A stretch of DNA of 64,000 bases from JANMJD01 sp963847945 (GTDB taxonomy: Bacteria; Actinomycetota; Acidimicrobiia; Acidimicrobiales; Ilumatobacteraceae). Below the pieces are notes generated by a model that was not told the origin of the DNA, searched no databases, and saw only the letters and a program-made list of their open reading frames with translations. Positions 8,240 to 16,721 of this stretch are shown piece after piece. Made by a program: the position numbers and the translations under genes. The stretch is from the NCBI GenBank assembly GCA_963847945.1, contig CAWKBX010000009.1, positions 496,001 to 560,000 on the forward strand, written 5' to 3'. Within the stretch, counting starts at the first letter, position 1. Each line of letters starts with the position of its first letter.

Positions 8240-8297
8240 CTCACCTCCACGACGCCCGCCGTGGAGGTGAGCCTAGAGGTTGCTACCTCACGCTCAA
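8240..8297 (-). promoter_or_regulatory. modA2 promoter plus Shine-Dalgarno-sequestering hairpin / operator cluster
   Basis: Read on the minus strand, a -35-like TTGAGC (8297-8292) is followed after 16 nt by a -10-like TAGGCT (8275-8270). The spacer holds an inverted repeat GAGGT-agca-ACCTC (8289-8276). The transcript would begin about 8263 and enter a perfect 11-bp stem, CTCACCTCCAC (8271-8261) with GTGGAGGTGAG (8250-8240), and a 10-nt loop. The 3' arm contains the SD GGAGGTGA, 6 nt before the ATG. This could be RNA-level translational control or a DNA operator made of ACCTC half-sites. Confidence 0.55.
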
Positions 8298-8342
8298 TGG
8301 CTGCGCGTGCAAGATACCCACGCAGAGTCCCGAAGGTGCCGA

Positions 8343-9329
8343 TCAGATCAGGCCGAGCTCGTTCACCGCGTCGCGCTCCTCGACGAGTTCACCCGTCGAA
8401 GCATCGATCTTGCCGCGGGAATAGTCGTCGATCTCGAGGCCCTGGACGATGGAGTACTTGCCGTCCTTGCACACGCACGGGAACGACGAGATGATTCCCT
8501 CGGGCACGCCGTAGGAGCCGTCGGACGGGATGGCCATCGACACCCAGTCGCCCTCGGCGGTGCCGAGCGACCACGTGCGAATGTGATCGACCGCGGCGTT
8601 GGCGGCCGACGCGGCCGACGACGCCCCGCGAGCCTCGATGATCGCCGCGCCGCGCTTGGCGACCGTCGGGATGAACGTGCCATCGACCCACGCGTGATCG
8701 TTGACGGCCTCGTAGGCGTTCTTGCCGTCGACCTCGCAGTGAAACAGGTCGGGGTACTGGGTGGTCGAGTGGTTACCCCAGATGGTCATGTGGCGCACGT
8801 CGTTGACCGTCTTACCGAGCTTGTTGGCGATCTGGGTGACGGCGCGGTTGTGGTCGAGGCGGGTCATCGCGGTGAACCGGCCCGGGTCAAGATCGGGGGC
8901 GTTCGACATGGCGATCAAGGCATTGGTGTTGGCCGGGTTACCGACGACGAGGATCTTGACGTCCTTCTTTGCCGACGCCGACAGCGCCCGGCCCTGGGGC
9001 TTGAAGATGCCACCGTTGGCCGAGAGCAGATCGGCGCGCTCCATGCCCGCCTTGCGGGGCATCGCGCCGACGAGCATGGCGACATCGGCGTCGCCGAAGG
9101 CCACGTTGGCGTCATCGGTGCACACCACTCCGGCCAGCAACGGGAAGGCGCAGTCATCGAGTTCCATCTTCACGCCGTTGAGTGCGCCGAGCGCCGGGGT
9201 GATTTCCAGCAACTGCAGGATCACGGGGGTATCGGGGCCGAGCATGGCACCAGAAGCGATACGGAAGAGCAGGCTGTAGCCGATTTGGCCGGCAGCACCG
9301 GTCACTGCAACACGAACGGGGGTTGTCAT
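8343..9329 (-). CDS. mdh: malate dehydrogenase (NAD-dependent, group 1)
   Basis: The 328-residue cytosolic enzyme interconverts malate and oxaloacetate in the TCA cycle. It has an N-terminal Rossmann motif VAVTGAAGQIGYSLLFRIA (about 6-24), the substrate-loop arginine segment AMPRKAGMERADLL (about 90-103), the LDHNRA active-site Asp/Arg segment and the catalytic His in IWGNHSTTQYPD (about 185-196). Length and motifs match the Thermus/actinobacterial cytosolic MDH clade rather than the LDH-like clade. The start ATG at 9329 is chosen by homology; the longer frame upstream lacks similarity. It is transcribed towards modA2 with a 109-nt gap. Confidence 0.95.
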   Translation of the reverse strand: MTTPVRVAVTGAAGQIGYSLLFRIASGAMLGPDTPVILQLLEITPALGALNGVKMELDDCAFPLLAGVVCTDDANVAFGDADVAMLVGAMPRKAGMERADLLSANGGIFKPQGRALSASAKKDVKILVVGNPANTNALIAMSNAPDLDPGRFTAMTRLDHNRAVTQIANKLGKTVNDVRHMTIWGNHSTTQYPDLFHCEVDGKNAYEAVNDHAWVDGTFIPTVAKRGAAIIEARGASSAASAANAAVDHIRTWSLGTAEGDWVSMAIPSDGSYGVPEGIISSFPCVCKDGKYSIVQGLEIDDYSRGKIDASTGELVEERDAVNELGLI

Positions 9330-9427
9330 ACGTTCAGCGTATGTTCCACGCCACCGCCGCGCCGAATAACTCAGGCGGCCGCGGGCCTGGCGGTCTGGCC
9401 GAATCGGGCAAATCGGGATCGGATACA

Positions 9428-10021
9428 ATGGCCGCCGTGACCGTCGCATTCGATGACCTCCCGTACCGGATGTCCTTCGACATGTTCTTGGACTTCGAGG
9501 ACGGCGCCGACTACCGCCATGAATACATCGGTGGGGTCGCCTACGCAATGGCTGGTGGGAGCATCGTCCACAACCGTATTGCGCTGGCGCTGGCCAGCCG
9601 CTTGCTCCAAGCCACCGCCGACTCAGGCTGTCGCGTGTTGATCAACGACGTGCTCTTGAAGGCCCAGTCCGACGCCTTCTACCCCGACGTCATGGTGGTG
9701 TGTACACCACAAACCGAGCATCGCTTCGAGACAAGCCCATGCCTGGTCATCGAGGTCGTCTCGCCGTCAACGGAGAAATATGATCGCACCTCGAAACATG
9801 CGGCCTACACCAACATTGCTTCGGTCGACGCCTACGTGCTGGTCAGCAGCGATCCCGCCGAACCGTGGGTCGAAGTACACCGTCGGGCCGGCGACCTGTG
9901 GTTCCGCGAGCAACTCGGACCCACAGAGCAACTGCGACTTCCATGCCCACCGCTCACCATCGATGTCGCCGCCATCTTCGCCGGGTTGGGCGAGTCACGC
10001 ACCTCACCCGTCGAGAGCTAG
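9428..10021 (+). CDS. Uma2-family (DUF820) PD-(D/E)XK nuclease-fold protein
   Basis: The 197-residue protein fits the Uma2/DUF820 restriction-endonuclease-like family. It has the N-terminal YRHEYIGGVAYAMAGGS segment (about 28-45), the core acidic pair (FYPDVMVVC and PCLVIEVVSPSTEKYDR, about 93-120) and a KHAAYTNIASVDAYVLV helix-strand. The family's cellular role is unresolved; members are frequent in cyanobacteria and actinobacteria and often mobile. Its stop codon TAG (10019-10021) lies inside the CTAG target duplication of the adjacent insertion sequence, yet the same stop would exist without the IS, so the protein is unaltered. Start ATG 9428 by homology. Confidence 0.85.
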   Translation: MAAVTVAFDDLPYRMSFDMFLDFEDGADYRHEYIGGVAYAMAGGSIVHNRIALALASRLLQATADSGCRVLINDVLLKAQSDAFYPDVMVVCTPQTEHRFETSPCLVIEVVSPSTEKYDRTSKHAAYTNIASVDAYVLVSSDPAEPWVEVHRRAGDLWFREQLGPTEQLRLPCPPLTIDVAAIFAGLGESRTSPVES

Positions 10022-11278
10022 CAGGGTGCTGAAAAAGCCTGGTTGGGGTGCTCGCGTTGGATCGCGGCGCGTGGAAAACTTTGGGTATGCGTGGCAAACC
10101 GGTGCAGCAGTTGGCGATGTTGACGTCGTTGAATCCAGAAGATCTGATCCCGTCTGATCACCCGATCCGCAGGATCCGCCGCATGGTCGACACGGTCCTC
10201 GCCGACCTCGACGACGAGTTCGACGTCATGTACGCCGCTGGCGGTCGGCCGTCGGTCCCACCCGAGCAGCTGTTGAAAGCAACGGTGCTGATGGCGTTGT
10301 ACTCGATTCGATCCGAACGCCAGTTCTGCGAACGACTCAACTACGACCTGTTGTTCAAATGGTTCCTCGGCCTGGCCATCGACGACCGCGCTTTCGACGC
10401 GTCGACGTTCACCAAGAACCGCAACCGGTTGTTGGACCATGACATCGCCGACCGGTTCTTCGCGGCTGCTGTCAACCAGGCCCGACTGCGTCGCTACTTG
10501 TCGTCGGATCATTTCTCTGTCGATGGGACGGTGCTCGAAGCGTGGGCGTCGCACAAGAGTTTCAAACCGAAAGACGGCGACCCGAACGAGCCGCCACCGC
10601 CTGGGAGGAACGTTGAACGGGACTTCCACGGCGAGAAACGCTCGAACCAGACGCACCAGTCGACCACGGATCCCGAGGCCCGCCTCTATCGCAAGAGCAA
10701 CAGTGCCCCGGCGAAGATGGCGTATCTCGGGCATCTGTTGATGGAACACCGCAACGGGTTGCTCATCGACATGGAACTCACCTACGCCGACGGATACGGC
10801 GAGCGTGCGGCGGCACTGACGATGATGGATCGGTTACCGAAACAACGACGCCGCCGCACCGTCGCTGCCGACAAGGCCTACGACACCAAGGACTTCGTCA
10901 AGAACTGCCGTGAGCGTGGGTTCACGCCGCACGTCGCGCAGAACACCAGCAACCGGCGGTCGGCGATCGATGGGCGCACCACCCGTCACCCCGGACACCA
11001 GGTGAGCATGCGGATCCGTAAACGGATCGAAGAACCGTTCGGATGGGCCAAGACCATCGGTGGTGCCCGCAAGCTTCGCTACAAAGGCCGACAACGCAAC
11101 CGGGCCTGGTGGCTGCTCACCGGCGCCGTCTACAACATCGTGCGGATCACTGCACTCGACACCGCAACCGCCTGACCCAAACCCTTCACTCGGCCGCCCC
11201 CGAAACAGCCAGGGGCCCCGACCAACACGACCCACACCCCGAGCCTGCTGCAATCACGCGTTTTCCTCACCCTGCTAG
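10018..11278 (+). mobile_element. IS5/IS1182-superfamily insertion sequence, 1253 bp, with CTAG target duplications
   Basis: The element proper spans 10022-11274 and is flanked by direct CTAG copies (10018-10021 and 11275-11278). Imperfect terminal inverted repeats begin CAGGGTGCTGAAAAAGC on the left and CAGGGTGAGGAAAACGC on the right, matching at 14 of 17 positions. It encodes one intact transposase. It landed between two convergent genes that would otherwise be separated by about 10 bp, right at the Uma2 stop codon. Confidence 0.85.
10087..11175 (+). CDS. DDE transposase of the IS5/IS1182 superfamily
   Basis: The 362-residue transposase appears intact. An N-terminal DUF772-type domain covers about 30-120 (HPIRRIRRMVDTVLADLDDE, GGRPSVPPEQLLKATVLMAL, RQFCERLNYDLLFKWFLGL). 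The DDE catalytic residues are recognisable in FSVDGTVLEAWAS (first Asp, about 146), AADKAYDTKDFV (second Asp) and RIRKRIEEPFGWAKTIGG (Glu). The start ATG 10087 precedes the family-type MRGKPVQQ beginning; a GTG/TTG start further upstream is possible. It should catalyse cut-and-paste or copy movement of the surrounding IS. No frameshift, so the element may still be active. Confidence 0.93.
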   Translation: MRGKPVQQLAMLTSLNPEDLIPSDHPIRRIRRMVDTVLADLDDEFDVMYAAGGRPSVPPEQLLKATVLMALYSIRSERQFCERLNYDLLFKWFLGLAIDDRAFDASTFTKNRNRLLDHDIADRFFAAAVNQARLRRYLSSDHFSVDGTVLEAWASHKSFKPKDGDPNEPPPPGRNVERDFHGEKRSNQTHQSTTDPEARLYRKSNSAPAKMAYLGHLLMEHRNGLLIDMELTYADGYGERAAALTMMDRLPKQRRRRTVAADKAYDTKDFVKNCRERGFTPHVAQNTSNRRSAIDGRTTRHPGHQVSMRIRKRIEEPFGWAKTIGGARKLRYKGRQRNRAWWLLTGAVYNIVRITALDTATA

Positions 11279-11287
11279 CACTGCGGA

Positions 11288-13245
11288 TCAGCTGTTGGCG
11301 TTGATGGTGTCCATCACCAGTTGGGTGTAGATCAATTGGCCCTCGGGGCGCAGGTGGATGCCGTCGGAGTAGAAGACGTTCTCGAAGGTCTGGCTGAGGC
11401 CGTTCCAGTCGATCAGCCGCACGTTGGGGTGCTTCGCCGGCATGTTGAAGATGAACGTGTTGTTGTCGGCCTCCCAGGGCTTGGGCACCTTCACCGTCAG
11501 CAGGACGACCAACGGAACGTCTTTGAGCAGGTTCAACAACTCGTCGAAGCGTTCTTCCGACGTCGGACCGTTATTCCCCAGGTGCACGACGACCACATCG
11601 CCGAGCGAACCCACCGCGAGGTACTGCTGCATGATCTCGATGCCCTTGATCAGTTGGCGACCGACCACCGCGTCGACCCACGCGCCGTTCTCGCGCAGTG
11701 ACGGGGCGGCCCCGAGCATCACCGAATCGCCAAGCGCGATGATCGGAAACTTGGCAATCGTCGTGGGGGGAGCCGTCGGTGCGGGCGTGGTCGGGATGGT
11801 TGGAGGGACCGTTTCGCCGGGCGTGGTAACGGGGGCCACGGTGGTTGTCGTCGGCTCGGCGGCCACGGTGGTCCCGATGATCTGGTCGATCCCCTGGACC
11901 ACTTCGGCCCCGGCCGCCAGGCTCGCCTCGATGTCGGTCGGCTGGTCCTTGGCCGTGGCGACGCTGAGACCGACGAACAGCGAGAAAAGCGAGGCGACGG
12001 CCATGCCGACCCCCCACCGCCGACGACGGAAGACCATCTTCGGCGAGCGGTCGGTGAAGAACGTACGGAGCCACTTCTTCACGGTCCGCTTGCGGATCGG
12101 GGTCTCGATCAGGCGGTACGACACCTCGGTGAGGGCGAAGGTGAGGCCGAGGCGGACGATCATCAGCACCGAGAACGGCCAGTCGATGTCGCCGCCCTCG
12201 TCGACCGCTCCGGGCCTGGTCAACTGGAAGATCGGCCAATGCCACAGATACAACCCGTACGAGCGCGTGCCCAGCCAGGCGAGCGGCTTGAACCCGAGGA
12301 TCTTCTGCCCGTAGAACGACTTCATATGCGTCGCCGAGGCGATGACCATCACCGTGGCGAGCCCGACGAGCAGAAAACCGCCGAGGTAGAGAATGTCGTA
12401 GCCCTTGACCTGGGCGTCGGTGTAGACCACATCGTGGAACGTGGTGTGGGTGAAGAACAGGATCGCGGAGCCGACAATGCCGGCGATGCTGACGATGCGA
12501 CCGCGGTTGCCCAAACGACCGCGGGCCAAGGCGTACGGCCGCCAGAACATTGCCATCGCCGCACCGAGCAGCAGGCCGGCCGCCCGGGTATCGGTGCCCA
12601 GATACACCCGGTTCGGGTTCGACGAGTCGTACAACACCGCCATCAGCAACGCCGAGGAGAGGGCCAATACCAGGAACGCCATACCGATCTGCGGCAGGCG
12701 GCGCCGGAACGCCTTCATCACCACGACCATCAGCAGTGGCCAGACGATGTAGAACTGCTCCTCGACGGCGAGCGACCACAGGTGACGCAGCAACGGCGGG
12801 CGGGCCGTGGCGTCGAAGTACGACTGGCCGATGTGGATTTGGTACCAGTTGGACCCGTAGAAGAAGCCCCAGAACAGCCCGGCCCGCTCCCTGGCCAGCG
12901 ACGACGCGCAGGTACGGCAGAGACGGAGTAGAGCGTGGCTACGCGCGGCGAACAGCACCATCAGGCGCCGGGAGCAACCGTCGGGCCCGTCGGCCATAGA
13001 AGGCGGTGACGCTGATCTTGCCGGTGCGCTCGTGTTCGGCGAGCAGCAACAGGGTGATCAGGTAGCCCGAGATGACGAAGAACACCTCGACCCCGAGGAA
13101 GCCGCCGGGCATCCACGAGCACCTCGGCGTGATAGAGGATCACCGCCATCACGGCGCAGCGCCCGGACCCCATCGAGTCCGGGCAGATAGGGACCGCACT
13201 GATCGGGCGCCCAGCCGGAGGTGTGGAGCGCTCGTTGGCCATCAC
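11288..13245 (-). pseudogene. OafA/YrhL-type acyltransferase with SGNH domain, N-terminal third broken by frameshifts
   Basis: The intact portion, 11288 to about 12900, encodes membrane acyltransferase-3 helices (LWSLAVEEQFYIVWPLL, LGTRSYGLYLWHWPIFQL). A Thr/Pro linker and a C-terminal SGNH hydrolase domain follow, with blocks IIALGDSVMLGA, VVVHLGNNGPT and YSDGIHLRPEGQ. Upstream, the expected family sequence is readable only by switching frame: PYLPGLDGVRAL, AVMAVILYHAEV, WMPGGFLGVEVFFVISGYL, FYGRRARRLLPA and VATLYSVSAVPA lie in different frames between about 12.91 and 13.20 kb. At least five single-base indels are implied, several at C/G runs. Either the gene is decayed or this stretch of assembly is poor. 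The intact form would O-acylate cell-surface glycans. Confidence 0.8.
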
Positions 13246-13473
13246 CCCCAGTATCGCCGGTCAGGTGCTCGGTGGGCCGACTCCATGGGTTCTTGCTGGT
13301 CGACCAGATGCCACCGATGCCACCAGGAGCAGGGCCAACAGCCCAAACACCACCGGGAGCAGCTTTTCCGGCCGATTCAACGCCTCGCCCAATTTTCCCG
13401 TCCCGCCGAGCAGTCCGATCGCCGGCGACAATCACGCCCGCGGCAAACGAGAACCCATCGAACCGGTGCTGCG

Positions 13474-15264
13474 TCACGGCGTAGCTCCGTTGGGAATCGT
13501 CGCCGGCGAAACCGTGGTGATCGTGTTCCCCGGTGTTCCGTCAGCCACCGTCCCTACCGGCTGGATCGGAACCGCGGTGATGACCGGGGCAATGGTGATG
13601 AACGGCGGGGCCTCGGGCGGCCTGGTCTCCGTCGGCGGGCGGATGAACACGAAGGTGCCATCGGGGAGTTGCACGATGCCTTCGGTGGGCGTGATCACCG
13701 TGCTGTCGACGAGTTGCACCCGTCCGTCGGTCAGCACGGTCGCTCCGGGAGCCAGATGCAACGTGCGGTCGGCCTCGATCGTGGTGCCATCCGGCAGGCT
13801 CAGCGACCCGTCGGGGTACTGATACGCCCCGGTCTGATACAGCAGTCCCCCTTGCTCATCGATCTGGGCGACCCCGGGCGGCAACGCCGGGATTGTGAGG
13901 ATCGCACCGTCCGGCACGACCGGGCTGTTCTCGATCACCGTCGGGTTGACCGGCCGAAACGGCTCTTCAGAGGCGATGGTGAAGACTTCGACGGTGCCGA
14001 CCCCGGCGGTGAGGTCGAGCCGCAGCCGAGGACCACCCTCTGGGCCGAAGGTTTGAGTCACGGTGCGCCGGTATCCGTCGCTGCTCGTTTGCGGCGTGGA
14101 GATGCTTCCTATCCCGACCTGGGAGGTCAGCGTCACCCGAGCCTTGGCTGGCACCCCGATGTACACCCCGCCGATCCCCACTCTGGCGGTCAGGGATGCG
14201 TCCTCGGTGAGCTTGTAGATATCAACGTGGTAGGAGCCCGATCCGATGTTGACATCGCGCAACTGTGACGTGTCCTCGACGATTTGGTAGTTATCGCTCC
14301 CCCCGATCGGGAAGCCCATATGCACGCCCAGACCCTCAACCGCCTGAGACATCACCGCGCCGCCCACGGCAAGTAGGCCCGGGATGATCAGCCAGCGGGC
14401 CCGACCGATGAATGCGCCGATCAACAGTCCGACGCCGCAGATGATCGCAGCGACCGTGAAGGCGATCTTCATTGACCGGGGTGTCCCGTCGCCGACGCTC
14501 GCCCCGATCACGATGGCGGCCAGCGCCACGGCCAGGGCAATCCGGCCGAGTGGGCTTCGAGGCGGCTTCGGCTGCCGTTCACGTGGTGCCCGCTGCGGCA
14601 ATACGACGATCGGTCGACTGGCCTGGGGGGCCAAGGCCGGATCAGGCGGAGCCCAGCCGGACGGCCAAGTGGATCCGCCTGAACTCGAGCTCGGTGGACC
14701 CTGACCCCGCCGCCTGGGGTGCCACAGCGACGCCGCCACGCCGATCAGCGCCAGAATGAAGACACCCGAGCCCGGGTCACCGCCCCACACCCGACCGGCC
14801 AGGAGCACGCCACCGAGCCCGAGCACTGCCAGCCCTCCGACCCGCCAGAGCCCCCGCCGAACCGGGGCACCCCGCCGGTTCGACATCATCAAAGCGGCCG
14901 CGAGATACGCCAGGATTCCGACGCCATCGAGCAGGGTCAGTCCGACAAAACCGAGCCTGACCAGTACCGGGTCGAGTGCCGTTGATTCGGCCAGACCTCC
15001 GGCAACGCCGGAGATCACCCGCTCCTCGCTGCGATACCACCGGGTCGCCGCCGCTTGCGGACCGCCACCGCCGTCCGATGCTGCGGGGGATTCGGCATCG
15101 AACGGCGAAGCGGCGAAATCGTCGAAGCTGTCGGCCGACTCGGGTTCGGGGAACTCGGAGTCGTCGCTCACATCACTCACTCCTGCACGGGGGCTGCTCC
15201 CCCGGACCCCATCGCCACCCGATTCGCCGGCGCTCGGTCGGTCGGCATTCGCTTCGCTCATCAT
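13474..15264 (-). CDS. PspC-domain envelope-stress membrane protein with adhesin-like C-terminal region
   Basis: The protein is about 596 residues from the ATG at 15264 (15261 is equally possible). An acidic, disordered N-terminus (about 1-70) precedes a PspC domain (about 75-125: RWYRSEERVISGVAGGLAES, VLVRLGFVGLTLLDGVGILA). More TM segments follow at about 135-185 and 245-310, then an extracytoplasmic beta-rich region resembling the LiaF/DUF4097-like fold (VGIGGVYIGVPAKARV) and a Pro/Thr-rich end with PDG repeats (YPDGSLSLPDGTTIEA, LPDGTFVFI). PspC proteins sense or buffer envelope stress. A second PspC gene, fused to a kinase, lies at 19952, and both share an upstream TCAGGGTTG motif. Confidence 0.82.
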   Translation of the reverse strand: MMSEANADRPSAGESGGDGVRGSSPRAGVSDVSDDSEFPEPESADSFDDFAASPFDAESPAASDGGGGPQAAATRWYRSEERVISGVAGGLAESTALDPVLVRLGFVGLTLLDGVGILAYLAAALMMSNRRGAPVRRGLWRVGGLAVLGLGGVLLAGRVWGGDPGSGVFILALIGVAASLWHPRRRGQGPPSSSSGGSTWPSGWAPPDPALAPQASRPIVVLPQRAPRERQPKPPRSPLGRIALAVALAAIVIGASVGDGTPRSMKIAFTVAAIICGVGLLIGAFIGRARWLIIPGLLAVGGAVMSQAVEGLGVHMGFPIGGSDNYQIVEDTSQLRDVNIGSGSYHVDIYKLTEDASLTARVGIGGVYIGVPAKARVTLTSQVGIGSISTPQTSSDGYRRTVTQTFGPEGGPRLRLDLTAGVGTVEVFTIASEEPFRPVNPTVIENSPVVPDGAILTIPALPPGVAQIDEQGGLLYQTGAYQYPDGSLSLPDGTTIEADRTLHLAPGATVLTDGRVQLVDSTVITPTEGIVQLPDGTFVFIRPPTETRPPEAPPFITIAPVITAVPIQPVGTVADGTPGNTITTVSPATIPNGATP

Positions 15265-15318
15265 GCACCGCACCGTACGGACGACGGCACAATCGCACCA
15301 TCGGGCATCCCCCTGGTT

Positions 15319-15339
15319 CAACCCTGAACCAACCCTGAA
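15319..15339 (-). promoter_or_regulatory. tandem TTCAGGGTTG motif upstream of pspC-like gene
   Basis: On the minus strand TTCAGGGTTG occurs twice with an 11-bp period (15339-15330 and 15328-15319), 55-75 nt before the gene start. A similar pair sits before the PspC-kinase gene at 19885-19905. The arrangement suits a LuxR-type response regulator binding direct repeats. Confidence 0.4.
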
Positions 15340-15525
15340 CCTCCCCAAGCAGGAGTGGCCGTCGAAAGGTTTGGCTTGGTTGAGTCGGCCTCGTGCTCTT
15401 CTGGGCAGAGCTGCGCGGCGGTCTCATCCGCTGGCTGTTAGCCACGATGAGTGAACTTGGTCCATAGTTGGCAATCTGAAATTCGATGCCCGAATCGGAA
15501 CTCGAGTGTTCTGCGCTGAGATCGG

Positions 15526-16674
15526 TTAGCTCCCCAGAATCGTGGCTGCCACAACATCCGGTCGGTCGATCTGAACGAAGTGACCGGCGTCCTCGACAAT
15601 GGTGAGGTCGGAGCCGGGAATCTTCTCGGCGAGGAACCGTCCGACATCTGCTGTGAGGTTGATGTCCTTGGCGCCGAACACAATCGAGACGGGCATCTTC
15701 AATCCGGCCAACTCACCGAAGCGGGGCGTGTGCCCGCCGACCTGAGGAAACAGGTCGTCGTTCATGGCGATAAATGCCGGCAGCGCCGCAGGGAACTGCG
15801 ACCACAAGCGATCGACAACCTCTTCCTTGTTGGGGACCTGCAGGAACTCGGAGATCTGGTAGCGGTAGAGGTCTTCGAGCGCCTTGGGGCTGAGGTTGAG
15901 CGCATCTTCGACCCCCTGAAGGCCTGGGTTCGAGTACAGCGCAATCGCTGTCGGCGGAGTCTGTGTCGGGGCGAGGCCAAAGAAGGTGTTGAGCACGATC
16001 AGGCGGTCGAACAGTTCGGGACGCCGAAGGGCCAGGTCGAACCCGGGGATGCCCGATGCATCGTGCACCACGACCGTCGCCGGAGCGCCGGCGAGTCGGG
16101 CATCGAGCACCGCCTCAACTTGCAGCTCCTGGGCCTTCATCGTGTAGTCGAACTCGCCTGGGATGGGCTTGTCGGACGTACCCCAGCCGATGAAGTCGAA
16201 TGCGATCACTCGCCGGTTACCCGCAAGCAGCGGGTAGAGCTCGTCGTAGAGGTGCAGGTTGTCCGGGAAGCCGTGAAGCAGCACGACGGCGGGTTCGACC
16301 CCGGGAGTCTCGATGCCGCGGATGGTGTGACCGTTGAAGTCGAGTTCGAACGGCTGGGAACCGACTGGGGCGGCGGGTGGTTCCCCGATGTTGGTCATCG
16401 GGACAAGGGTGATGTCAGCGCGCTGGGTGGAGAAGCGGAGCAATCCGTCGGTGGTGGCTGGCGCCTCGGTCGCCGGCGGTGACGTTTCGGGTGGGGCCGT
16501 CTCCCGCGGCTGGGTCGGCACCACCGTCTCTGGCACGACGTTTGTTGCAGGAGCCTGCGTCGTCGATGGTGGCGATGCTGTCTCATCTGGTCCGCAGGCG
16601 GCGAGCAGCGTTAGCGTTGCTGCCGTTCCGAGGGCGAGGATCGAACGTCGTGTGTGTCGGATTGTTTGTACCAT
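15526..16674 (-). CDS. alpha/beta-hydrolase lipoprotein (haloalkane dehalogenase/epoxide hydrolase-like)
   Basis: The 382-residue secreted protein has a lipobox near LTLLAACG (Cys27) and a Thr/Pro/Glu-rich tether to about residue 75. The alpha/beta-hydrolase fold includes oxyanion segment LLHGFPDNLH, IAFDFIGWGTSDKP, a nucleophile elbow VVVHDASG (Asp as nucleophile, as in dehalogenases and epoxide hydrolases) and the catalytic His in VEDAGHFVQID near the C-terminus. The substrate cannot be deduced. It is divergent from an HxlR regulator, and its ATG lies inside a long palindrome, so it is probably repressed by that regulator. TM-less apart from the signal; acts outside the cytoplasmic membrane. 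Confidence 0.83.
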   Translation of the reverse strand: MVQTIRHTRRSILALGTAATLTLLAACGPDETASPPSTTQAPATNVVPETVVPTQPRETAPPETSPPATEAPATTDGLLRFSTQRADITLVPMTNIGEPPAAPVGSQPFELDFNGHTIRGIETPGVEPAVVLLHGFPDNLHLYDELYPLLAGNRRVIAFDFIGWGTSDKPIPGEFDYTMKAQELQVEAVLDARLAGAPATVVVHDASGIPGFDLALRRPELFDRLIVLNTFFGLAPTQTPPTAIALYSNPGLQGVEDALNLSPKALEDLYRYQISEFLQVPNKEEVVDRLWSQFPAALPAFIAMNDDLFPQVGGHTPRFGELAGLKMPVSIVFGAKDINLTADVGRFLAEKIPGSDLTIVEDAGHFVQIDRPDVVAATILGS

Positions 16675-16708
16675 GATTTCAAAGTACCATGAACTTGGAA
16701 ATCATGGT
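16670..16708. promoter_or_regulatory. 39-bp palindromic operator between hydrolase and hxlR genes
   Basis: ACCATGATTTC (16670-16680) and GAAATCATGGT (16698-16708) are perfect 11-bp inverted arms. Inner AAGT/ACTT pair as well, and there is a central ACCATGA. The site covers the hydrolase start codon (16672-16674) and ends just before a -10-like TAAACT (16710-16715) for the divergent regulator. HxlR proteins bind such palindromes as dimers, so dual control is likely. Confidence 0.65.
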
Positions 16709-16721
16709 GTAAACTTGACGT

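Noticed and set aside
8280..9440. 386-codon plus-strand frame over malate dehydrogenase
   Set aside because: Antisense shadow; the minus strand carries intact mdh with all catalytic motifs.
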